11,858 bases of DNA. Source: Candidatus Omnitrophota bacterium. GTDB taxonomy: Bacteria > Ratteibacteria > UBA8468 > MWAK01. Positions 1-5,565 of this stretch are shown piece after piece (position 1 is the first letter of the stretch; the number at the start of each line of letters is the position of its first letter). The notes below the pieces were generated by a model that saw only the letters and a program-made list of their open reading frames with translations, did no database searches and was not told the DNA's origin. Made by a program: the position numbers and the translations under genes. Where the stretch lies: positions 1-11,858 of the forward strand of contig JAHJUB010000144.1 of NCBI GenBank assembly GCA_018829455.1, read 5' to 3'.

Positions 1-66
1 AAAAGCAAATGGGTCGGATACTACATCCTCAGCGTGCCGGACGTCCAAAAAAAGCGAAATAATTAG
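1..66 (+). CDS. possible 3' end of an unidentified protein gene
   Basis: The first reading frame is open from the window edge to a TAG at 64-66 and gives 21 residues ending WVGYYILSVPDVQKKRNN. The residue mix looks plausibly coding, but the stretch is too short to identify. It is followed by a GTGTCCCCAGATTTT-type sequence, which I loosely associate with the flanks of REP-associated Y1 transposases. That link comes from memory and is unproven. It could equally be a chance open stretch. Confidence 0.3.
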   Translation, partial: KSKWVGYYILSVPDVQKKRNN

Positions 67-76
67 TATGGTGTCC

Positions 77-119
77 CCAGATTTTCCTCCCCAGATTTTC
101 CAGATTTTCCCCAGATTTT
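77..119. repeat. short tandem repeat of CCAGATTTT
   Basis: Four copies of the 9-mer ccagatttt lie at 77-85, 91-99, 100-108 and 111-119, separated by a few C/T bases. The cluster starts just after a GTGTCCCC sequence. No function is evident. It may be the degenerated edge of a repeat or mobile element. Confidence 0.6.
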
Positions 120-177
120 ACCAAAAGATGTCAAAATACCAGTATTTGCTTCACAACCAATGATAGCGCGCAATTAC

Positions 178-193
178 CGGGGGCCGTCCCCCC
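178..193. repeat. small G/C hairpin
   Basis: A run of five G (179-183) is followed by ccgt and a run of six C (188-193), so a 5-bp G-C stem with a short loop can form. No T-tract follows on either strand. It belongs to the 230-nt noncoding stretch downstream of glgB, which otherwise contains only repeat fragments. Confidence 0.35.
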
Positions 194-225
194 AAGTCAG
201 TACAATTGGTTTGACATAGAAAGTC

Positions 226-243
226 TGAAAGGGTCGCACTACG
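226..243. repeat. half copy of the GCGACCCTTTCA repeat
   Basis: The 18 bases tgaaagggtcgcactacg are the exact reverse complement of 8957-8974. The right-hand copy is part of a complete hairpin; this one lacks the second arm, so it appears truncated. Confidence 0.7.
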
Positions 244-253
244 CTTAAGATTA

Positions 254-289
254 GATTGCCGCGCCCGCCGTAGGCGGGCTCGCAATGAC
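254..289. repeat. half copy of the GATTGCCGCG...GCAATGAC repeat, carrying a GC-rich hairpin
   Basis: The stretch begins gattgccgcg and ends ctcgcaatgac, matching the right half of the complete element at 4288-4360 but with a different middle. The middle forms a 7-bp hairpin, gcccgcc (263-269) with ggcgggc (273-279) and loop gta. It ends 6 nt beyond the glgB stop codon, so the hairpin would be the first structure in the 3' end of the glgB mRNA. There is no T-tract, so a terminator role is uncertain. Confidence 0.65.
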
Positions 290-295
290 AGCGTT

Positions 296-2182
296 TTATG
301 CGGTATGTTTCAGGATGAGGGTGGACAGTGGCGGTAGGGTTAGAGAGAGGGAGAAAGGCCGGCCGTGGCAGGAGATTTCTTGAGTTTCCAGACCGCCGCT
401 GTTGCCCAGGTTGCCGCCGCCGTAGTATCCGGAATCGCTGTTGAGGAGTTCCCGGTAAAAGCCGGGTTGGCGGATGCCGACGCGGTAGTTGAAACGGGGC
501 ACCGGCGTAAAATTGCAGATTACTATCAGGGAATCAGTCCGGTCCTGTCCGTAACGCTGGTAGGAGATGACGCTTCCTTCCGTATCGTTGAAATCGATCC
601 ACTCAAACCCGGCCGGACTTGAATCCAACTGGTAAAGCGAAGGCTGGTTCCGATAAAGCAGGTTTAAGTCCCGGACAAACCGCTGAAGTTTCAAATGCGG
701 TTCATACTGCAGAAGATGCCAATCAATGCTGGAGAAGGAATCCCATTCCCGCCATTGGCCTATTTCCGCGCCCATGAAGAGCAGTTTTTTGCCCGGATGG
801 GTGTACATATAACCTAACAGGAGACGAAGGTTGGCGAACTTCTGCCAGTCATCCCCCGGCATCCTGGCCAGGAGCGAAGCCTTGCCGTGTACGACCTCGT
901 CGTGCGAGAGCGGCAGGATGAAGTTTTCATTGAACGCGTAAAGCAGGGCAAAGGTCAAATTCTGCTGGTGGAATTTCCGGTAAATGGCGTCCCGGGAAAT
1001 ATAATGGAGCGAGTCATGCATCCAGCCCATATTCCACTTATATCCGAAACCCAGGCCGCCGGCGTAAGTGGGCCGGGAGACCATCGGCCAGGACGTGGAT
1101 TCTTCCGCCGCGGTGAAGACATCCGGGTGATAACCGTAAACGACCTGGTTAAGTCTTTTTAAAAAGGCAATCGCTTCCAGGTTTTCATTGCCGCCGCACC
1201 GGTTGGGAATCCATTCGCCGGGTTTTTTGGAGTAATCAAGGTAAAGCATGGAAGCGACCGCGTCCACTCTCAGGCCGTCAATGTGGTACTTATCCAGCCA
1301 GAACAGAGCGCTGTTAATCAGGAAGTTGGCAACCTCGTAACGGCCGTAGTTGAAGATGAGCGTTCCCCAGTCTTTATGCTCAGCTTGTCTGGGGTCCGTG
1401 TGTTCATATAAAGCGGTTCCGTCAAACCGGGCGAGACTGTGGCCGTCTTTTGGAAAGTGAGCCGGTACCCAGTCAATTATGACGCCAATCCCGTTTTGAT
1501 GCAAATGGTCAATCAGGTAAGCGAAATCATCCGGTGTTCCGAACCGGCTGGTCGGCGCAAAGTAGCCGGTGGTCTGATAGCCCCAGGATTCATCTAATGG
1601 ATGTTCGGTAACCGGTAAAAGTTCCACGTGAGAAAAGCCCATCTGCAACACGTATTCGGCCAGTTTGGGCGCCAACTCCCGGTAACTTAGCAAGACGTTT
1701 TTCTCTCCGCGCATCCAGGAACCCAGGTGGATTTCGTAGATGTTTAACGGTGCGTCCAGGCGCTGTTTCTCTTTTCGGTTCTTCATCCAATCGTCGTCCT
1801 GCCAGACATACCGGTTGATATCCCAGACGATTGAGGCGGTTTTCGGTCTGACCTCCGAATAGAAGGCGTAGGGGTCTGCCTTAAGCAAGAGCGCGTTGCT
1901 TCCGGTTTTGATTTCGTACTTGTAGAGCGTTCCTTCTGTCAGGTCCGGGACGAAGGTTTCCCAGATTCCCGAAGAACCGACCGGACTCATCTGATTTTCC
2001 CGTCCGTCCCAGTGATTGAAGTCACCGACCACGCTCACGTTGTTCGCATTGGGAGCCCAGACGGCAAATGAGACGCCGGCCTTCTCGTTTGCGGTCTTCA
2101 GGTGGCTGCCCAATTTTTCGTAGGCCCGGTAGAGGGTGCCTTCCGAAAAGAGGTATAAGTCAAACTCGCTCATTTTGCTCAT
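296..2182 (-). CDS. glgB: 1,4-alpha-glucan branching enzyme (GH13)
   Basis: This cytoplasmic enzyme makes alpha-1,6 branches in glycogen by cutting an alpha-1,4 chain and transferring it. The 628-residue protein has an N-terminal CBM48-type domain (about 35-110, with FAVWAPNAN and GDFNHWDG), then the GH13 barrel from about 145 (IYEIHLGSW). Visible GH13 motifs are VIIDWVPAHF (about 234-243), GLRVDA with nucleophile Asp307, TAAEEST with acid/base Glu360, and LSHDEV with Asp428. The C-terminal beta domain ends SLSLTLPPLSTLIL, typical of GlgB. Length is normal for the shorter branching enzymes. Two ATGs, at codons 1 and 4, are possible starts and neither has a clear Shine-Dalgarno sequence. A promoter at 2192-2221 would start the transcript about 3 nt before the first ATG. 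No other glycogen gene is in view. Confidence 0.97.
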   Translation of the reverse strand: MSKMSEFDLYLFSEGTLYRAYEKLGSHLKTANEKAGVSFAVWAPNANNVSVVGDFNHWDGRENQMSPVGSSGIWETFVPDLTEGTLYKYEIKTGSNALLLKADPYAFYSEVRPKTASIVWDINRYVWQDDDWMKNRKEKQRLDAPLNIYEIHLGSWMRGEKNVLLSYRELAPKLAEYVLQMGFSHVELLPVTEHPLDESWGYQTTGYFAPTSRFGTPDDFAYLIDHLHQNGIGVIIDWVPAHFPKDGHSLARFDGTALYEHTDPRQAEHKDWGTLIFNYGRYEVANFLINSALFWLDKYHIDGLRVDAVASMLYLDYSKKPGEWIPNRCGGNENLEAIAFLKRLNQVVYGYHPDVFTAAEESTSWPMVSRPTYAGGLGFGYKWNMGWMHDSLHYISRDAIYRKFHQQNLTFALLYAFNENFILPLSHDEVVHGKASLLARMPGDDWQKFANLRLLLGYMYTHPGKKLLFMGAEIGQWREWDSFSSIDWHLLQYEPHLKLQRFVRDLNLLYRNQPSLYQLDSSPAGFEWIDFNDTEGSVISYQRYGQDRTDSLIVICNFTPVPRFNYRVGIRQPGFYRELLNSDSGYYGGGNLGNSGGLETQEISCHGRPFSLSLTLPPLSTLILKHTA

Positions 2183-2191
2183 TATTTAGAT

Positions 2192-2221
2192 ATCATATCA
2201 GATTTTGAACGAAATTGACAA
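2192..2221 (-). promoter_or_regulatory. sigma70-like promoter for glgB, near-leaderless
   Basis: Read on the minus strand, TTGTCA (2221-2216) is followed after 18 nt by TATGAT (2197-2192), each one base from consensus. Transcription would start near 2185-2186, three or four bases before the glgB ATG at 2182. The -35 box overlaps that of the rightward promoter at 2215-2244. This is predicted from sequence only. Confidence 0.55.
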
Positions 2222-2244
2222 AACAGCGCTGTAAGTAGTATATT
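2215..2244 (+). promoter_or_regulatory. sigma70-like promoter for the ftsB-like/zinc-ribbon/rnhA cluster
   Basis: A perfect TTGACA (2215-2220) is followed after 18 nt by TATATT (2239-2244), one base from consensus. The predicted start is near 2251, giving a leader of about 39 nt with a GGAGAAAG Shine-Dalgarno-like sequence at 2269-2276. It is divergent from and overlaps the glgB promoter at the -35 box. Confidence 0.6.
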
Positions 2245-2289
2245 TTACATAATATTTCTGCGGGTTTTGGAGAAAGTTGACTGACGCGA

Positions 2290-2550
2290 ATGAGGTTGGT
2301 AACGGTCTTAATCTGGTTGTTGGCGGTAGTTATTTACCTGCCCGGGTTTTTGCGGATGAACCATTTAAGCGCCACCCTGCGTTCCTACCGGCAGCAGGAG
2401 GTTCAATTGTCCGAGCAAAACCGGCGTTTAAGGGAAGAGATAGCAGCCCTGAAGACAAGTTCTTTTCTGACGGAAAAGTTGGCCCGGCGGGAACTGGGCT
2501 TGATTCGGGAAGGGGAATGGGTAGTCAAAAACTATGGCCACGACAATTGA
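2290..2550 (+). CDS. FtsB/DivIC-like septum formation initiator
   Basis: This is a small single-pass inner-membrane division protein. In the family it forms a coiled coil with FtsL and, with FtsQ, controls the septal synthase FtsW-FtsI. The 86 residues contain a very short cytoplasmic tip, a hydrophobic segment at about 4-20 (VTVLIWLLAVVIYLPGFL) and a heptad-rich segment at about 25-57, then a conserved-looking tail (ARRELGLIREGEWVV) that matches the family pattern of a Leu/Gly-rich motif followed by E-x-x-V/Y. Length fits the family. The ATG at 2290 lies 13 nt after GGAGAAAG. Its 3' end overlaps the next gene by 17 nt, so the two are probably translationally coupled. A DivIC assignment is equally acceptable. 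Confidence 0.85.
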   Translation: MRLVTVLIWLLAVVIYLPGFLRMNHLSATLRSYRQQEVQLSEQNRRLREEIAALKTSSFLTEKLARRELGLIREGEWVVKNYGHDN

Positions 2551-3238
2551 ACGGTTGCGGGATTTACAGAATTCTGACCGGATAATTTACCGCCTGAAGA
2601 AACGACTTGCCGAAATTCCGATTGAAATTGCGAAACTAAATGATAAATTTAAGCAGGAAACAGAAGAACTGGTTATCCTGGATAAGGGGGTTAAAAAAGA
2701 AGAAGTCACCCTGAGGGAAACAGAATCGGAGGTAGTTGGTCTGGAAGAAGAGATAAAGAAAGCGCAGCGGCACCTGATGGATGTCAAAACCAACCGGGAG
2801 TATGCCGCGCTGATGTCCGAAATTGATGGTTTCAAAAAAAAGATTTCCAACCTGGAGGAACACGCGCTTCTGCTGATGGACAATGTGGGCCGGGTTAAAA
2901 AGATACGCAAAGAGGAAGAGAAGCGTCTGGAAAAGGAAAAAAGCGGGCTGGATGAAAAATTGAAGGCGCTGGCCCGGGAAGAAGCGGGAATGCGGGAGGA
3001 ACTTTCCGAGGAAGAAAAACGCCGGCCGGTTCTGTCCGGAGCGATTCCCAGAGAAATGTTAGTCGCCTACGAACGGGTTCTGAAAGCAAAAGCGAATCGT
3101 AAGGCCCTGACCGGGGTGAAGGACAACATCTGCACCGGATGTCAGACACGGCTGCCCACCGGCACGCTGGACCAATTACATAAAGGGGCCGACCTGGTTT
3201 TCTGCGAAGGATGCAATCGTCTTTTGTATTTAGAATAA
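2534..3238 (+). CDS. coiled-coil C4 zinc-ribbon protein
   Basis: The 234-residue protein has a long charged coiled coil (about 15-165) and a C-terminal zinc ribbon with CTGC (Cys200, Cys203) and CEGC (Cys224, Cys227). The motif TNREYAALMSEI (about 86-97) is characteristic of this widespread bacterial family (zf-RING_7 or CdsZ-like). Its exact role is poorly defined; family members have been linked to nucleic-acid binding or cellular stress, and I do not assign a specific function. It is cytoplasmic by appearance, with no signal or membrane segment. The start overlaps the end of the ftsB-like gene, and rnhA follows after 4 nt, so the three genes read as one operon. The zinc-ribbon/RNase HI/rnpB neighbourhood recurs, as I recall, in several bacterial groups. 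Confidence 0.9.
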   Translation: MATTIERLRDLQNSDRIIYRLKKRLAEIPIEIAKLNDKFKQETEELVILDKGVKKEEVTLRETESEVVGLEEEIKKAQRHLMDVKTNREYAALMSEIDGFKKKISNLEEHALLLMDNVGRVKKIRKEEEKRLEKEKSGLDEKLKALAREEAGMREELSEEEKRRPVLSGAIPREMLVAYERVLKAKANRKALTGVKDNICTGCQTRLPTGTLDQLHKGADLVFCEGCNRLLYLE

Positions 3239-3242
3239 TATT

Positions 3243-3668
3243 ATGAAACTAACCATTTTTATTGATGGAGCAAGCCGGGGTAATCCGGGCCGTTCTGCCA
3301 TTGGAGTCGCTCTTTACGACCCGGAAGGCCAACCGCTGAAGGAGGTTGGTTTTGAAATTGGAATCACCACCAATAACATAGCCGAATATACCGCGCTCCT
3401 TTACGGACTGGGAGAAACGCTTTTGTACGTGCATAATCTTCCGGATAAAATTAACGGATTGGAGTTAACGATTTACAGCGACAGCGAACTTCTGATAAAT
3501 CAGATGACCGGCCGTTACCAGGTCAAGAACGAAGATATCAAACGGCTTCATTTGCTGGCGCAGCGCCTTGCTTCCGGGTTGGGAAAGGTCTCCTTTGAAA
3601 AACTGAGCCACGACGAGAACAAAACCGCGGACCAGTTAGCCAATAAGGCGTTGGATAAAAAAGCATAG
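3243..3668 (+). CDS. rnhA: RNase HI-family protein
   Basis: This is a ribonuclease H fold protein that would cut RNA in RNA-DNA hybrids. All four acidic residues expected of the active site are visible: Asp8 (FIDGASRGNPG), Glu48 (NIAEYTALL), Asp80 (IYSDSELLINQ) and Asp130 (ENKTADQLANKAL). A short histidine-containing loop, SHDENKTAD, precedes the last one. At 141 residues it is the size of a minimal RNase HI domain, without an N-terminal hybrid-binding domain. It belongs to the 'RNase HI-like' subfamily with GQ-type strand pairing rather than clearly to E. coli RnhA, so the symbol is approximate. The gene begins 4 nt after the zinc-ribbon gene with no obvious Shine-Dalgarno sequence and is probably read from the same promoter. 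Confidence 0.9.
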   Translation: MKLTIFIDGASRGNPGRSAIGVALYDPEGQPLKEVGFEIGITTNNIAEYTALLYGLGETLLYVHNLPDKINGLELTIYSDSELLINQMTGRYQVKNEDIKRLHLLAQRLASGLGKVSFEKLSHDENKTADQLANKALDKKA

Positions 3669-3670
3669 GT

Positions 3671-3808
3671 ACACAAATCGGACGCAGATTAACACAGATA
3701 ACCGCAGATACAGATTAAAAATTACTTTAGAGAATTACTAAAAAATACTCTAAAATTGTTGTTAATCTTTATCCGGTAGTTTCTGCGTACATCTGCGTCC
3801 AAATAGTT
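3671..3808. repeat. imperfect palindromic spacer element
   Basis: The 162-nt gap between rnhA and rnpB is largely one imperfect palindrome. ggacgcagat (3680-3689) pairs with atctgcgtcc (3791-3800), repeated variants of ccgcagat and tctgcg lie further in, and tttagag (3726-3732) pairs with ctctaaa (3748-3754) at the centre. The CGCAGATTAACACAGATAA-type arm is a repeat I recognise as common in genomes of uncultured bacteria. No convincing rnpB promoter can be read in or after it; the T-rich run at 3806-3827 is the only other feature. Confidence 0.65.
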
Positions 3809-3860
3809 TTGTATTTTTTCATTTTTCATGGGGGGGCGAGATAGCTGCGGTTGCCGGCTT

Positions 3861-3920
3861 TATCCGCCGAAGCATGTCTGCCGAAGCCTTGGCGAAGGCA
3901 GACTTTAGCGTAGGCGGATA
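3861..3920. repeat. palindromic repeat inside helix P3 of RNase P RNA
   Basis: The 60-nt insert starts tatccgcc and ends ggcggata, an 8-bp stem. Inside, gtctgcc (3876-3882) pairs with ggcagac (3897-3903), and gccgaagcc/ggcgaaggc closes the tip. Read on the minus strand it encodes AFAKASAD, a repeat-derived peptide I associate with uncultured candidate phyla. Because it is self-complementary it simply lengthens P3. Confidence 0.85.
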
Positions 3921-4020
3921 TCGGCATCCGAGGAAAGTCCGGGCTCCGGTCGGGCCGAGACTGGGTAACACCCAGGTTCCGCAAGGAAACGGAAAGCGCC
4001 ACAGAAAATAAACCGCCGTT

Positions 4021-4072
4021 CCCCCTCCCCTCACCTTTCCCCAATTGGGGAAAGGAATTAAAGGTGAAGGGT
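4021..4072. repeat. palindromic repeat inside a peripheral helix of RNase P RNA
   Basis: A 22-nt perfect palindrome, 11 bases plus their complement, lies at 4034-4055 (cctttccccaa then its complement). A second pairing option joins ccctcacc to ggtgaaggg around it. It lies between the conserved AAACCGCC and GGTAAGGGTG blocks, the position of the variable P8/P9 hairpin. Its cccctcacct arm resembles the repeat in murF (10657-10694). Confidence 0.75.
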
Positions 4073-4287
4073 TCGGTAAGGGTGCAATGGTGAGGTAAGA
4101 GCTCACCGGCGGCAATCGCAAGGTTGCCGTCTGGCAAACACCTCTCTGGAGCAAGGCCGAGCAGGGGGATGGACGCCCGCTCCGCAAAAACCCCGGGTAG
4201 GCTGCTTGAGCCCTGCCGTAAGACAGGGCCAAGAGAAATGGCTATCTAAACAGAACCCGGCTTATCGCCCCCCACACAATCTTAGAT

Positions 4288-4360
4288 GTCATTGCGAGCG
4301 CAGCGAAGCAATCCCGTTATAAGGAGGAGATTGCCGCGTCACTTCGCTTCTCGCAATGAC
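4288..4360. repeat. complete GTCATTGCGAG...CTCGCAATGAC repeat overlapping the rsmH start
   Basis: Outer arms gtcattgcgag (4288-4298) and ctcgcaatgac (4350-4360) pair over 11 bp. Inner pairs are gcgaag (4303-4308) with cttcgc (4342-4347), and caatc (4309-4313) with gattg (4329-4333). The loop holds aaggagga (4321-4328). This is a widespread repeat type in bacterial genomes, recognisable by its SLRAQRSNP-type translation. It fills nearly all of the space between rnpB and rsmH. Confidence 0.9.
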
Positions 4361-5237
4361 CACACTAATCTTGTTGCACATACCTGTTCTGACTGCGGAA
4401 GTTTTGGCTATAATTCAACCGGAGAAAGGTGGTTTTTTCATCGACGCCACCACCGGTACCGCCGGACACAGTTTGGCAATGTTGGCGGCGTCTAAAAACG
4501 AAATAAAATTACTCTGCCTGGACCGGGACCAAAGTTCATTGGAAGAAGCCCGCAACCGGTTGAATGATTTTTCCGGTCAAACCACTTTTCGGGAAGGGGA
4601 TTTCCGGGATTTGAAATTGCTGGCCGGTAGCGCCGGTTTCGACGCGCCCGACGGAATAATATACGATTTGGGTCTTTCCAGTTATCTGCTGAATGAGGCC
4701 GAAAGAGGTTTCTCGTTTCAAAGGGAAGGGCCGTTGGATATGAGGTTTAACCGGGCGGAAGGTGAACCGGCCTCTAAGTTGCTGAATGATTTGTCGGCCG
4801 AGGAACTGGCCGATGTCCTTTATCAGTACGGTGAAATCCGGGAGAGCAGGCGATTGGCCGCCAGGATAAAAGAAGCGGCCGATGGTGATGCCGTAAGCAC
4901 CACAACTCAGCTGGCGGAAATTAGCCGCCGGGTGATACGCCGGCACGGAAAGTCTGACCCGGCCACCCGTGTTTTTCAGGCCCTGAGAATAGCGGTTAAC
5001 CGGGAACTGGAAAGTCTGGAGATTTCACTTCCCCAGGCTGTGGAAATTCTCAAGCCCGGCGGCCGGCTGGCCATAATCTCCTACCATTCCCTGGAAGACC
5101 GTATCGTTAAAAACTTCCTGAAACAAAATGAACAGTTGCGGGTTATCACCAAAAAGCCGGTTCGGCCCGGACGGGAGGAAGTGGTTGCCAATCCGGCCAG
5201 CCGCAGCGCAAAATTGCGCGGCGCGGTAAAAATTTAA
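4356..5237 (+). CDS. rsmH: 16S rRNA (cytosine-1402-N4)-methyltransferase
   Basis: RsmH (MraW) uses S-adenosylmethionine to methylate N4 of C1402 in 16S rRNA at the ribosomal P site. The 293 residues show HIPVLTAEV (8-16), the SAM-binding motif DATTGTAGHS (30-39), DLGLSSYLLNEAERGFSF and GPLDMRFN (104-132), GGRLAIISYHSLEDRIVKNF (236-254), and the C-terminal NPASRSAKLRGAVKI. The glycine motif reads GTAGHS where GGGGHS or GGAGHS is usual, a mild variant. The ATG at 4356 lies inside the terminal arm of a repeat hairpin, and residues 1-2 come from it. Two in-frame TTG codons at 4371 and 4374, just before His8, are alternative starts. The usual upstream mraZ is missing. The gene heads the dcw run and is followed after 22 nt by ftsL. 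Confidence 0.96.
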   Translation: MTTLILLHIPVLTAEVLAIIQPEKGGFFIDATTGTAGHSLAMLAASKNEIKLLCLDRDQSSLEEARNRLNDFSGQTTFREGDFRDLKLLAGSAGFDAPDGIIYDLGLSSYLLNEAERGFSFQREGPLDMRFNRAEGEPASKLLNDLSAEELADVLYQYGEIRESRRLAARIKEAADGDAVSTTTQLAEISRRVIRRHGKSDPATRVFQALRIAVNRELESLEISLPQAVEILKPGGRLAIISYHSLEDRIVKNFLKQNEQLRVITKKPVRPGREEVVANPASRSAKLRGAVKI

Positions 5238-5259
5238 AGAGGATACGTTGAATTAATTT

Positions 5260-5565
5260 ATGCGCAGGAAAAAGAAACAGGGGTTTGAATTCTGGCACAT
5301 CGTTGTTTTACTGCTCATCGCCATATTTTTCTATGTTTGGCAACAGGGACTGATTGTCAACCAGGGATATGGAATCGGGAAGGCAGAAATCAGGCACAAG
5401 GAACTCCTGACGGAAAACCGGCAGTTGCAGGCCCAGGCGCTTTCGTTAAAAAGCATTTCGGCCATCCGGGCCAGATTGCAGAAATTCGGCCTGCTTCTGG
5501 TGGAACCGAAGTCCTGGAACATCTATAAAAGTGGAACGGAAAAAACGCCTGGAAATCATCGGTAG
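5260..5565 (+). CDS. ftsL: FtsL-like cell division protein
   Basis: This small bitopic membrane protein belongs to the divisome, where FtsL and FtsB form a coiled coil that activates FtsWI. The 101 residues have a basic cytoplasmic tip (MRRKKKQ), a transmembrane segment at about 13-30 (HIVVLLLIAIFFYVW) and a periplasmic heptad-rich segment at about 44-78. FtsL is weakly conserved, so the call rests mainly on topology and on its place between rsmH and the class B PBP, which is diagnostic in dcw clusters. An AAAGAGG-like sequence ends about 18 nt before the ATG. The 3' end overlaps the PBP gene by 35 nt. Confidence 0.85.
   Translation: MRRKKKQGFEFWHIVVLLLIAIFFYVWQQGLIVNQGYGIGKAEIRHKELLTENRQLQAQALSLKSISAIRARLQKFGLLLVEPKSWNIYKSGTEKTPGNHR

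Larger units (their letters stand above)
3831..4276 (+). ncRNA. rnpB: RNase P RNA (bacterial type A)
   Basis: This is the catalytic RNA of RNase P, which removes 5' leaders from pre-tRNAs. The universally conserved parts are visible: gaggaaagtccgggctcc from 3930, acagaaaataaaccgcc (about 3999-4017), ggtaagggtg (about 4075-4084), gaggtaagagctcacc (about 4092-4107), ggagcaaggccgagcaggggg and ccccgggtaggctgcttgagccc (about 4149-4213), and acagaacccggctta (4250-4264). Helix P1 closes perfectly: ggggggcga (3831-3839) with tcgcccccc (4265-4273). P2 is gatagc (3840-3845) with gctatc (4241-4246). P3 is closed by cggttgccg (3848-3856) with cggcatccg (3922-3930). The RNA is longer than the E. coli one (about 377 nt) because two repeat hairpins sit in peripheral helices (3861-3920 and about 4021-4072). 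The exact 3' end is approximate. Confidence 0.96.

Noticed and set aside
254..289. Intrinsic terminator for glgB
   Set aside because: The 7-bp GC hairpin is there, but no T-run follows it in the glgB direction, and it is part of a dispersed repeat.
2277..2585. 102-codon frame starting at TTG 2277
   Set aside because: It overlaps the ftsB-like gene out of frame, and its product has no membrane segment or family resemblance.
3819..4232. Minus-strand open frames of 137 and 103 codons across the RNase P RNA region
   Set aside because: They lie wholly over rnpB and translate the repeat sequences; there is no start context or recognisable domain.
4286..4495. 69-codon plus-strand frame reading SLRAQRSNPVIRR
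   Set aside because: It is a translation of the repeat at 4288-4360 that then runs out of frame into rsmH; a repeat-derived shadow.
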